From NCBI GenBank assembly GCA_049587755.1, contig JBAVEN010000010.1, positions 124,001-188,000 on the forward strand: 64,000 bases of DNA. The letters are read 5' to 3'. The stretch is from Bog-375 sp049587755. Its GTDB lineage: Bacteria > Acidobacteriota > Terriglobia > Bryobacterales > Bryobacteraceae. Position numbers and translations under genes: made by a program. A model generated the notes under the pieces. The model saw nothing but the letters and a program-made list of their open reading frames with translations, did no database searches and was not told the origin of the DNA. Positions 32,714-40,343 of this stretch are shown in pieces. Position 1 is the first letter of the stretch. Every line of letters begins with the position of its first letter.

Positions 32714-35359
32714 CTACGCTTTTGCCAGCACCAGCCCCGAAGGCAACTCTTCGCCGAAGATGCGGCCCAGCCCACGGTCGTCATCGGCCTCGCCATCGAA
32801 CACCGCCAGCAGGCGCGCGCTGTTGGGCATCGTCTGCAGCTTGCCCCGGATGGTTTGGCGAATGGCCGCGGGCAGGTCACGCGTCGGGTCGTCCGTGCGG
32901 CGCGCCAGCGCTGCCAGCGCGTCTCGGGCCGCCGCGATGTTCATCATCGCTTCCGCCCAGCGCGTCACCGTGGCGGGCGGCGCCACCAGGTTGATGGGGC
33001 CGTAGAACAGTTGGCGCGCCCCCAGCCGCGAGACGCACCATAGTTCGCTCTCTTTATAATCACCCGCCTTGATGCGCTTGATGAGCGCATCGCCCAGCTC
33101 GGCCTTCGCGCCCAGCGGCAACAGCTCCAGGCTGGCCGCGGTGCGCCACATCTCGCGAAGCAACGCCGCGTTGATGCGCTGCGGCTTCTTGTTGCCGCGC
33201 GGCAGCAGAAAGCCGGACAAACGTTGGTACACATCGGCCTGCTGGTTGCGATTGAGGCCTCCGGCGACGCGGCCCCAGAAAATCCACCAATCGATTTCGC
33301 ATTGCACCTGGTTCGCGTAGGTAATGCCGCCCGAGTAGAGACGGCGCGCCTGCTCGATGCGGAAATCGTCGCCGGGATAGCCGAAGCCGGGGCGCAGGCA
33401 AAAGCCGGCCAGGTTCAGCCAGCGGATCTCGAATGCCGGGCTCTTCTTGCGGCCCGCTGCGGCGGCGAGAAAAGCGTCCGCCATCGGGCGAACGGCGGAA
33501 AGCGGCCAGGAATTCCTGCCCAGGCCCATGGCCTGCTCCAGGCGCGCCGGCAATTCTTCGGGCGGAGTGGGCGATTTAGAAGCGGGGGCAAAGACCTCTT
33601 CGATCAACGCCAGCGAAGCTTTGAGCGCCTGCTCGCTCACCACCGCGGCGGCTTTGCGCTCCGCGGGTTGTTCGACGGGCGGCTTGCGCAGTTGAAACTC
33701 CAGGTTCCAGCGGTTGTCGCTGATCTTCGATTCGCACCAGGTTTCCAGCGTGCCGATCTCGGTGAGCCGCGCACCGAGCTTGACTGGGATCAATCGCTCC
33801 TCGGCCTTCTTGCCGAAGCGAATCACCGCGTGCAGCGGCGCGTGGCAATGCAGTTCGGCGTCGTCGGCAGCGAATTCCACCACATCGCCCAGCCGGTCGG
33901 CGCTGCGCCCGAGCGAGCTGTACAAACGAAACGAGACCGGCCGATTAGCGACAAGCTGCAGCGCATCGTTATCCACTTCGAGCGCCGTGCCTTCCTCGGC
34001 CCCGCGTGGCACCAAGGTCACCGCGGAGAATCTGCCTTGGCGTGCCTCGCCCAGCGCGATGTAATAGGTGCGCGGCAAACCACCCCGCACCAGCACGCCG
34101 CTGCCGGTCGAGCGCACGTAAGAGTAATACGCGGCGCCGCGCGCCACCGCCAGATCCAGCTCGCTGTTCTCCAGTATTTCCGGACGCCGGCCGTACCAGC
34201 GCGCCACCACATCCGCCACGCGCTCCTGCAAAATGCCGGGGATGAAAAAGCCGCCGTTGAACAGAATCGCGTCCGGCGTCTGGCCGAGCGGCTCCAGAAA
34301 CGCGTTCAAGTGGCGGGTGATGGCCGCATCGGCAACGTAAGGCAGGCCAAGCTCGCGGAACAGGCTGTGCGTTTCTTCCTGGGGCCCCTCGCCGCGTGCG
34401 GTGAACGGCAGAAAGCCCTCCAGCGCCAGTTCCAGCGCCTCCTCGCGCCGGATTTCGCTGCGTAACGTTTTACCGATCAGCGACGAGCCGGAGCCGAGCA
34501 CCGTGATCTCGACCGCTTGCAAATCGGGGTCGTTGAGCAGCCTCTCCTTGGCGGCGGAGCACTGGCGTCGCAGGCCGCTTCGCTGGCGGATGGAAAGCTT
34601 GGCGCCGAGCTTGGTCTCCACCAGCCAGGCGAGCGTCAGGTCCAGGTTGTCGCCCCCCAGCAGCAGGTGCTTCCCCACCGCAGTGCGAGTGAAGTTGACG
34701 AGGTCGCCATCGCGCGAAACGCGGATCAAGCTGAAGTCGCTGGTGCCGCCGCCCACATCGCAAACCAGCACCGTCTGCCCGTCGAACAGCTTCTTTCGCG
34801 ACTGCGCCAGGTTGTTCGCGATCCAGGAATAGAAAGCGGCGGCCGGCTCTTCGAGTAGCGTCAGGCGCTCCATGCCGGCATCGCGCGCGGCCATCACGGT
34901 CAGCTCGCGCGCCTCTTCGTCGAACGAGGCGGGCACGGTGAGGACGATATCCTGCGCCGCCAGCGGCGCGCTTTGCGCCCGGTCCCATTCCTCGCGGAAC
35001 TTGGCGAGGATTCGTGTCGAGACTTCCACCGGGGAAAGCACGCGGCCTGTCTCCTGGGAGTCCCAGGGAAGAATTTTCGCCGTGCGGTCGACGTCCGGAT
35101 TCGAGAGCCAGGACTTGGCCGAGTGCACCAGCCGCGTCGGCACCAGCGCCCCCTGTTCGCGCGCGTAGACGCCCACCGGCTGGCCGTCCTCCAGGTATAG
35201 AAACGACGGCAGCGTGCGGCGCGCTTCCACCTGCCCAGCGGCGACCAATTGCGGCGTCTCGAAAACGTGGACGGGCGGGAAGTCGCGGTCCTCCGCTTCG
35301 CGCTCGTCGATCCAGGCCAGCGCCGAGTTGGTAGTGCCGAGATCTATGCCGACTTTCAT
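32714..35359 (-). CDS. Hsp70 family protein, large form
   Basis: The 881-residue protein opens with the actin-like ATPase motif KVGIDLGTTNSALAWIDERE, and has VLVCDVGGGTSDFSLIRVSR (phosphate 2), AILFNGGFFIPGILQERVAD and the adenosine region ELDLAVARGAAYYSYVRS. The C-terminal 350 residues are not the DnaK substrate domain but the long helical part seen in Hsp70 relatives encoded with DUF2760. It probably acts as an ATP-driven chaperone for an unknown client. It is 17 bases downstream of the antitoxin-like gene and forms one transcription unit with DUF2760. Confidence 0.85.
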   Translation of the reverse strand: MKVGIDLGTTNSALAWIDEREAEDRDFPPVHVFETPQLVAAGQVEARRTLPSFLYLEDGQPVGVYAREQGALVPTRLVHSAKSWLSNPDVDRTAKILPWDSQETGRVLSPVEVSTRILAKFREEWDRAQSAPLAAQDIVLTVPASFDEEARELTVMAARDAGMERLTLLEEPAAAFYSWIANNLAQSRKKLFDGQTVLVCDVGGGTSDFSLIRVSRDGDLVNFTRTAVGKHLLLGGDNLDLTLAWLVETKLGAKLSIRQRSGLRRQCSAAKERLLNDPDLQAVEITVLGSGSSLIGKTLRSEIRREEALELALEGFLPFTARGEGPQEETHSLFRELGLPYVADAAITRHLNAFLEPLGQTPDAILFNGGFFIPGILQERVADVVARWYGRRPEILENSELDLAVARGAAYYSYVRSTGSGVLVRGGLPRTYYIALGEARQGRFSAVTLVPRGAEEGTALEVDNDALQLVANRPVSFRLYSSLGRSADRLGDVVEFAADDAELHCHAPLHAVIRFGKKAEERLIPVKLGARLTEIGTLETWCESKISDNRWNLEFQLRKPPVEQPAERKAAAVVSEQALKASLALIEEVFAPASKSPTPPEELPARLEQAMGLGRNSWPLSAVRPMADAFLAAAAGRKKSPAFEIRWLNLAGFCLRPGFGYPGDDFRIEQARRLYSGGITYANQVQCEIDWWIFWGRVAGGLNRNQQADVYQRLSGFLLPRGNKKPQRINAALLREMWRTAASLELLPLGAKAELGDALIKRIKAGDYKESELWCVSRLGARQLFYGPINLVAPPATVTRWAEAMMNIAAARDALAALARRTDDPTRDLPAAIRQTIRGKLQTMPNSARLLAVFDGEADDDRGLGRIFGEELPSGLVLAKA

Positions 35360-35376
35360 GGAATGTTATGCACGCT

Positions 35377-35748
35377 TCACAGTTCCGCGGTCAGTTGAAT
35401 CGCACGGGCGACTGGGGAGATCCACTTTTGCCGGCCGTGGCCCGGCAGAGCCTTCTCAGTGACCTGGATCACGCCGAACCGCTCTAGGAGTTGCACGTCG
35501 CGGGTCACTGCGCTTCGATCCCGGCCAAGTTTGCCGGCCAGCACCGTGATTGACCCTGGGGTCTCCTTCACCTGCTTGAGCAACGTTACGCGCTTCTCCG
35601 TTAAGACGCTCAGCAGCGACTCGGCGTCTTCGAAGGCGACGATCCTGCTAGCCGGGATGCGCCCCCCGCGATCGGCCAGACGGGCGGTCCTGCGCCCACG
35701 TTCGAAGAAGACGTCCGGGCTCTCCACCCGAATCTCAGTTTTTCGCAT
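35377..35748 (-). CDS. HTH antitoxin-like regulator of a TumE-type module
   Basis: The 123-residue product has a winged helix in its second half (TEKRVTLLKQVKETPGSITV, LAGKLGRDRSAVTRDVQLLE, RFGVIQVTEKALPGHGR), matching the HVO_A0114-type DNA-binding proteins that accompany TumE toxins. It overlaps the TumE-like gene by 14 bases. It should repress the pair and neutralise the toxin; the first half probably contacts the toxin. Confidence 0.75.
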   Translation of the reverse strand: MRKTEIRVESPDVFFERGRRTARLADRGGRIPASRIVAFEDAESLLSVLTEKRVTLLKQVKETPGSITVLAGKLGRDRSAVTRDVQLLERFGVIQVTEKALPGHGRQKWISPVARAIQLTAEL

Positions 35749-36052
35749 GCTTCACTCCTTTCACCAACGCCGCCCATTCCCGATAGAAGCGCGCCTCGAT
35801 CCTCTCGAAACGGCTAAAAGCAACTTCGCTGACCTTGCCCATGTAATGGCGATGATGACTTCCGTGGGCCATGTCGTAGCCGAGCACGCGGCCATGATCG
35901 CCCGCATACATCGGCGGATTGACATACGCGAGACTGTAGCGAACAACCGCGCCCTGGGAGTCGGTCCAGATTTCGCGCCGCAATACGCCGCCTCCCTTCC
36001 GTCGGGACAGATAGAGCCGCTCGTCGACGACCTTTCGAACGGCTCCAGCCAT
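35735..36052 (-). CDS. TumE-family (DUF6516) toxin-like protein
   Basis: The 105-residue product carries RREIWTDSQGAVVRYSLAYV, NPPMYAGDHGRVLGYDMAHG and SHHRHYMGKVSEVAFSRFER, the typical middle of DUF6516 proteins, now named the TumE toxin family. The module starts 34 bases after DUF2760 and ends 17 bases before hsp70, so it is nested between two genes that normally adjoin. Confidence 0.75.
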   Translation of the reverse strand: MAGAVRKVVDERLYLSRRKGGGVLRREIWTDSQGAVVRYSLAYVNPPMYAGDHGRVLGYDMAHGSHHRHYMGKVSEVAFSRFERIEARFYREWAALVKGVKHAKN

Positions 36053-36086
36053 GATCTATAATATCATGCCTGCTGCGCGGCGCCTC

Positions 36087-36632
36087 TTACTCGATTTCGA
36101 TTTCCGCCGGCGCGATCACGGTGGCGTCTTTGCCGCCGAGCGCCGGCAGATCGATCTTCACGGCCTTCCAGCCCTTATGCCGCAGCGTCCCGCCCGAGGG
36201 CGGCCTGGCGGGCACGTTGCCGATGAACTTGACGACGTTCGAATCCGCGGAGGGCGCCTTGGCGAACGTGCCTTCAACGCCGTCAATCACCGGCTCCAGC
36301 ACAACCGCGCGCCGCAGCGAGTCGCGGCATTGGTCGTGCAACTCGCGCACGGCGGCGCCGACCTGGTCGTCGGCATATCCGGCGATGTCTTCCATTAGGA
36401 AATCCACCAGGCGCGCGTCGCGCTGCAAAATGGCGAGAAGCTGCAATGCGCCATCCGATACGCGGACAGCGGGCACGGGCGCCGGCGCGGGGGCGGCCTT
36501 GGCCGCGGCGGATGGTTTAGACGCACCAGAGACGCGCCTCGTCAAACGTAACCTGTCCAGCACGCCGTCGGACAGCGTTCCTGAAAACAGCAGGTCGAAA
36601 AAAGAGCGGAAGGCAAGGACAATGCGGCTCAC
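36087..36632 (-). CDS. DUF2760 protein
   Basis: The 181-residue product has FFDLLFSGTLSDGVLDRLRL near the N-terminus, a Pro/Ala linker, and the DUF2760 core ALQLLAILQRDARLVDFLME, DIAGYADDQVGAAVRELHDQ, CRDSLRRAVVLEPVIDGVEG and SGGTLRHKGWKAVKIDLPAL. DUF2760 genes are nearly always next to an Hsp70-like gene, so it is presumed a partner of that chaperone. Function unknown. Confidence 0.85.
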   Translation of the reverse strand: MSRIVLAFRSFFDLLFSGTLSDGVLDRLRLTRRVSGASKPSAAAKAAPAPAPVPAVRVSDGALQLLAILQRDARLVDFLMEDIAGYADDQVGAAVRELHDQCRDSLRRAVVLEPVIDGVEGTFAKAPSADSNVVKFIGNVPARPPSGGTLRHKGWKAVKIDLPALGGKDATVIAPAEIEIE

Positions 36633-36676
36633 TGTGGCTCCAGAGTTTCAGGATAACTGAGATTCCGCCGCCAGGC

Positions 36677-37435
36677 TCACTCTGAGACCAGATGCCGGCT
36701 GGCAACCAAAGCAAACATTCGCTCGTCGTGATCCGGTGAGGCGGGGTCCGAATCGGGATTTCCAGTGTTGGCCACGCTACGAATGGTCCAGCCGGCGCGC
36801 TCGAGCAGCAGCGTCAAACCTGGCGGAGAAAAGATCCAGTAGTTGGTGGAATCGGCATTGCATTGGCTGTCGCCGAGCAGGTAGGCGACCGGCATTTGGT
36901 CGAGACGCCCGGTCCCGTCCGGACTCCTGCGTGCCACCCTCGTGCTGACGAAGCCGAACCGTGCGTGGTGAGCAACCGTTTCCAGGGCGTAGAACGGGTT
37001 CTTCAAATGGTAGAGCGTGCCCAGAAACAGGGCGAGGCCATATTGCTCGCTGAGGCGGAACTGGCTGTCGATGTCCACATCCATGATTTCTATGTTTGAA
37101 CCGAGCTGCTGGTGGAGCGCGCGAATCCCCTGCATGCCGTTCATGTTGGAACCAGCATGATCCACGGCGTGCACCTGGAAGCCTAGTGATTCCAAATAGA
37201 AGCTCAGCGCGCCATCGGCGGCGCCAAGATCCAGGACAGGCGCATCGCCCACCAGGGAATCGAAGTCGCAACCGGCGGACCGGCAGAGCCGCTGCAGCAG
37301 AAAGAGATTGGAGAAGCAGTCGTACGGATACCATTCGAATCCGCGCGCAGCAGCGAGTTTCTTGGCGTCTTCAAATCTGCGGCGGAAGCGCAGCCCCTTG
37401 CGAACCAGTGGACTAAATCGAGTCAGTGGATCCAT
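36677..37435 (-). CDS. class I SAM-dependent methyltransferase
   Basis: The 252-residue product has VLDLGAADGALSFYLESLGF (SAM-binding loop), QVHAVDHAGSNMNGMQGIRA, SEQYGLALFLGTLYHLKNPF, and a late GLTLLLERAGWTIRSV. The LGTLYHLKNP piece resembles the tRNA (mo5U34)/DUF1698 group, whose members methylate or carboxymethylate small or RNA substrates, but the substrate is not certain. It ends 44 bases upstream of the DUF2760 gene on the same strand. Confidence 0.8.
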   Translation of the reverse strand: MDPLTRFSPLVRKGLRFRRRFEDAKKLAAARGFEWYPYDCFSNLFLLQRLCRSAGCDFDSLVGDAPVLDLGAADGALSFYLESLGFQVHAVDHAGSNMNGMQGIRALHQQLGSNIEIMDVDIDSQFRLSEQYGLALFLGTLYHLKNPFYALETVAHHARFGFVSTRVARRSPDGTGRLDQMPVAYLLGDSQCNADSTNYWIFSPPGLTLLLERAGWTIRSVANTGNPDSDPASPDHDERMFALVASRHLVSE

Positions 37436-37485
37436 CGAATCGGCCGGTCAAGGATGACATGACGTCAGCATTAGGCCCCGATGAG

Positions 37486-38379
37486 TCACGTCCGCGAGTG
37501 CACCAGCGTGGCCTGGCGCAGGCGATCGAGCTGGCGGCGGGCGATGTCGGCCCACTGGCCGCCGCGATCCAGCTTCAAATAGTTCCGCCAGTGATACACG
37601 GCTTTCAGATTGTCGCCCAGGCGCTCGCACAACAGCGCCAGGTTAAAGTGGGCGTCGGCATACTGCGGATTCAGGTGGAGCGCCAGTTGGTAGTGCTCCT
37701 GCGCTTCCTCTATTCGTCCCAATTCGTCGTAGAGATTGCCGATGTTGAACTGCGCCAGCGGGTACTCCGGGTCGGCCTCGAGAGCTTCGCGGTAGTAAGT
37801 TTCGGCATCGGCGAACTGGCGCTGGCGGTAATAGATGGTGCCCAGGTTGACCAGCGCGCCGGCGGCCTCCGGGTTGAGTTCCAGCGCCTTTTGGTAAGCC
37901 TCGATGGCTTCCTCGACCGGGGCGCCCGTCTCTTCCAGGTCGAGCCCCCTCTGGAACCAAGCTTCCGCCTCGCGCAGCCGGTTGGCGCCGGGCCTCCGTT
38001 CGGGAAACGACGCCAGACCGCCCAGTTCTGCCGTTTCGAAATCGAGCAGAATCTGGCCGCTGATGGCCTCCATCTTCTGGCCGGCAATGTGCACCGCGAT
38101 CTTGCGGCCATTGGAAACGATGCGCAGCTCGGAAAGCGGCTGCTGGACGGCCAACTTGCGGCGCAGCGAGGCCAGCGCGCGGCCGATTTGCCTGGGCTGG
38201 ATGCGGTTCTCGCGCAGCTTGACGATGGTCTGGATGGCGATCAGATCCGAAAACGAATACCTGTCGGATGGCGGAATCAGCTCCTGGCGCTCCCAGCTTC
38301 GCAACTGGCGCTCGGAGAGACCGAACTGGCGCCGGACATCGGCTCTCGAGTATTCCTCTTTCGGCGCCTTCGGCAGCAC
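37486..38379 (-). CDS. MerR-type DNA-binding domain fused to TPR repeats
   Basis: The first 70 residues form a MerR helix-turn-helix (YSRADVRRQFGLSERQLRSW, ERQELIPPSDRYSFSDL). A central segment (about 75-125) is unassigned. Residues 135-280 are TPRs of consensus type: AIEAYQKALELNPEAAGALV, NLGTIYYRQRQFADAETYYR, EALEADPEYPLAQFNIGNLY, HYQLALHLNPQYADAHFNLA. MerR-TPR proteins occur in Acidobacteria, but the ligand is not known. It is 50 bases upstream of the methyltransferase and divergent from the membrane protein gene. Confidence 0.85.
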   Translation of the reverse strand: MLPKAPKEEYSRADVRRQFGLSERQLRSWERQELIPPSDRYSFSDLIAIQTIVKLRENRIQPRQIGRALASLRRKLAVQQPLSELRIVSNGRKIAVHIAGQKMEAISGQILLDFETAELGGLASFPERRPGANRLREAEAWFQRGLDLEETGAPVEEAIEAYQKALELNPEAAGALVNLGTIYYRQRQFADAETYYREALEADPEYPLAQFNIGNLYDELGRIEEAQEHYQLALHLNPQYADAHFNLALLCERLGDNLKAVYHWRNYLKLDRGGQWADIARRQLDRLRQATLVHSRT

Positions 38380-38522
38380 GCGACCATTCTAACAAGGCGC
38401 TCCCTGCGGGGGCGAAGAAATGGGACACCGGCGGCTGGTTTTCGCGCGCGGACAGGCCGGACCATCCCCTTTGTCGCAAAAAGTACTTGAAGATCGGCCC
38501 GAGAGGAGGTACCCTAGGAAGC

Positions 38523-39116
38523 ATGGCGACTCCCCGGCCACAGCCCGTGGAACTGCAAGCCCACGCGATGGACAACTTGCGGTACATCCGCGAGACCATC
38601 GAGCGGGCTGGCTCCTTCACGGCGGTGCCGGGCGTCGGCGGAATCCTGATGGGTTCGACGGCGCTGGCAACCGCCTGGGCGGCCGGACCGGCGGCTCACG
38701 GCGCGCGCTGGGTTACGCTGTGGATGGCGGAAGCGATGGTGGCGGCGGCCATCGGCGTGTTGGGCTCCGCGTGGAAGTCGCACCGCGCCAGGCTGGCGCT
38801 GCTTTCGGGGCCGGGACGAAAATTCGCCGCTGCCTTCACTCCGGCCATGGCGGCTGGCGCTTTGTTGACGGCCGTGCTCTTCCAGCACGGGATGACAGCC
38901 CTGCTGCCGGGGCTGTGGTTGCTGCTTTATGGGTCGGCTATCGTTTCCGGCGGCTCGGCTTCGGTACGGGTGGTGCCGTTGATGGGGTTTTGCTTCATGG
39001 CTGCCGGCGCGGCGGCGCTCGTGGAACCAGCGTTCGGGTGCACGTTGCTGGCCGCCGGCTTTGGTGGGCTGCACATTCTGTTCGGCACGGTGATCGCGGT
39101 GAAATATGGCGGCTAG
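38523..39116 (+). CDS. small multi-pass membrane protein
   Basis: I use the ATG at 38523, preceded by a strong AGGAGG at 38504-38509. The 197-residue product has about five hydrophobic helices, including GVGGILMGSTALATAWAAG, FTPAMAAGALLTAVLFQHG, LLPGLWLLLYGSAIVSGGSA and GFCFMAAGAAALVEPAFGC. Not recognised as a named family, but its stop overlaps the start of the wHTH gene below, an arrangement where the regulator controls or senses the membrane protein. Confidence 0.75.
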   Translation: MATPRPQPVELQAHAMDNLRYIRETIERAGSFTAVPGVGGILMGSTALATAWAAGPAAHGARWVTLWMAEAMVAAAIGVLGSAWKSHRARLALLSGPGRKFAAAFTPAMAAGALLTAVLFQHGMTALLPGLWLLLYGSAIVSGGSASVRVVPLMGFCFMAAGAAALVEPAFGCTLLAAGFGGLHILFGTVIAVKYGG

Positions 39117-39480
39117 AGAAAACGTGGTGAAGAAGGATCGGGAAAAACGGTCCGCGGGTGGCCCTGTGGCCGCGCCCACGGCGAGCGCGCAAAAGCTCGA
39201 CCGGCTGGTGCATGAACGCTTGCGGCTGGGCATCTTGAGCGCGCTGGCGGTCAACGAATCGCTTACCTTTAATGAGCTGAAACGGTCGCTCGACACCACC
39301 GACGGCAACCTGAGCGTCCACGCGCGCAAGCTGGAGGAAGCGGGATACATCGGCTGCGCCAAATCTTTCGCCAACCGGATGCCCAAAACCGAATACCGGC
39401 TGACGGCGGCGGGACGGCGGGCGCTCGAACGCTATCTCGATCACATGGAAGCGCTGATCCAGGCCACGCGCGACAAATGA
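39106..39480 (+). CDS. winged-helix transcriptional regulator (MarR/ArsR-like, DUF955-free)
   Basis: The 124-residue product has the winged-helix core LDRLVHERLRLGILSALAVN, ESLTFNELKRSLDTTDGNLS, VHARKLEEAGYIGCAKSFAN and PKTEYRLTAAGRRALERYLD, as in small transcriptional regulators related to YbzH/MarR. It overlaps the end of the membrane protein gene by 11 bases and precedes uppS by 10 bases, so all three form one unit. Confidence 0.85.
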   Translation: MAARENVVKKDREKRSAGGPVAAPTASAQKLDRLVHERLRLGILSALAVNESLTFNELKRSLDTTDGNLSVHARKLEEAGYIGCAKSFANRMPKTEYRLTAAGRRALERYLDHMEALIQATRDK

Positions 39481-39490
39481 GGTTTTTTTT

Positions 39491-40201
39491 GTGTCTATTA
39501 ACTTTGAATTACAAAGTACTCTGCATACGGCGATCATCATGGATGGCAACGGCCGCTGGGCGCTGGCTCGCGGCCTGCCCAGGGCAGCCGGCCACCGCGC
39601 CGGCGTGGAAGCCGCGCGGCGCGTGGTCGACGCAGCTCCAGAATACGGCATCGGCGTTCTGACGCTATTTGCTTTCTCGAGCGACAACTGGCGGCGTGAG
39701 CCGACGGAAGTGACGGCGCTGATGCGGTTGCTGGCGTGGTACCTGGAGAGCCAGACGGCCGGCGCCGTGGCAGCGGGCGTGCGGGTGGAAGCGATTGGAC
39801 GCCGCGACCGCCTGCCCGAATCTCTGGCCGCCGCCATAGCTGCGACGGAGGAGGCAACCGCGCGGGGCACCAAACTTCGGCTACGCGTGGCGCTCGACTA
39901 TTCGGGCCGCGACGCCATTCTGGCCGCCGCCTGCGGAGCGACCGAGCTTTCCCGCGCCGGAATCGATCGACGCTTGGGTCCGCCGGTAGACCTGCTGATC
40001 CGCACCGGCGGCGAGCGGCGCCTGAGCGATTTCCTGCTGTGGGAAAGCGCCTATGCCGAGCTGGTGTTTTCGCGTGTTCTCTGGCCGGACTTCGGTGCCG
40101 CGGAACTGGCGGCAGCGGTGCGCGATTTCCGCACCCGCGACCGCCGCTTCGGCGGCGTACCGCAGACCGCGGTGCGGCGTTCATCCGGATGGCTGGATTG
40201 A
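39491..40201 (+). CDS. uppS: undecaprenyl diphosphate synthase
   Basis: The 236-residue product has the cis-prenyltransferase signature: IIMDGNGRWALARGLPRAAG with the catalytic Asp, HRAGVEAARRVVDAAPEYGI, LTLFAFSSDNWRREPTEV, LRVALDYSGRDAILAAA, DLLIRTGGERRLSDFLLWES, AYAELVFSRVLWPDFG. It joins isopentenyl units to make the C55 lipid carrier for peptidoglycan and other wall polymers. Confidence 0.95.
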   Translation: MSINFELQSTLHTAIIMDGNGRWALARGLPRAAGHRAGVEAARRVVDAAPEYGIGVLTLFAFSSDNWRREPTEVTALMRLLAWYLESQTAGAVAAGVRVEAIGRRDRLPESLAAAIAATEEATARGTKLRLRVALDYSGRDAILAAACGATELSRAGIDRRLGPPVDLLIRTGGERRLSDFLLWESAYAELVFSRVLWPDFGAAELAAAVRDFRTRDRRFGGVPQTAVRRSSGWLD

Positions 40202-40210
40202 TGAAGCTCC

Positions 40211-40337
40211 CGTGGCGCACCGTAGACACGGTGCGATGTTCGTCCGGCTGGCGTCAAACGGCCGGGCTCACGCCCGGCTGCGCCGATTGACCGGGCTACC
40301 CCCTGGGTCGCGCGCAGGTCATCAACCTACCCCACAG
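40211..40337. repeat. hairpin repeat, copy 2, between convergent uppS and trpE(G)
   Basis: CGCACCGT/ACGGTGCG with an AGAC loop (40216-40235) is followed by GCCGGGC/GCCCGGC with a TCAC loop (40261-40278), and then GCAGGT...AACCT and CCCCACA (about 40315-40337). The order and the closing CAACCTxCCCCACA match the copy at 611-717. It may serve as a two-way transcription terminator; there is no T-run typical of an intrinsic terminator. Confidence 0.6.
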
Positions 40338-40343
40338 GACGTC

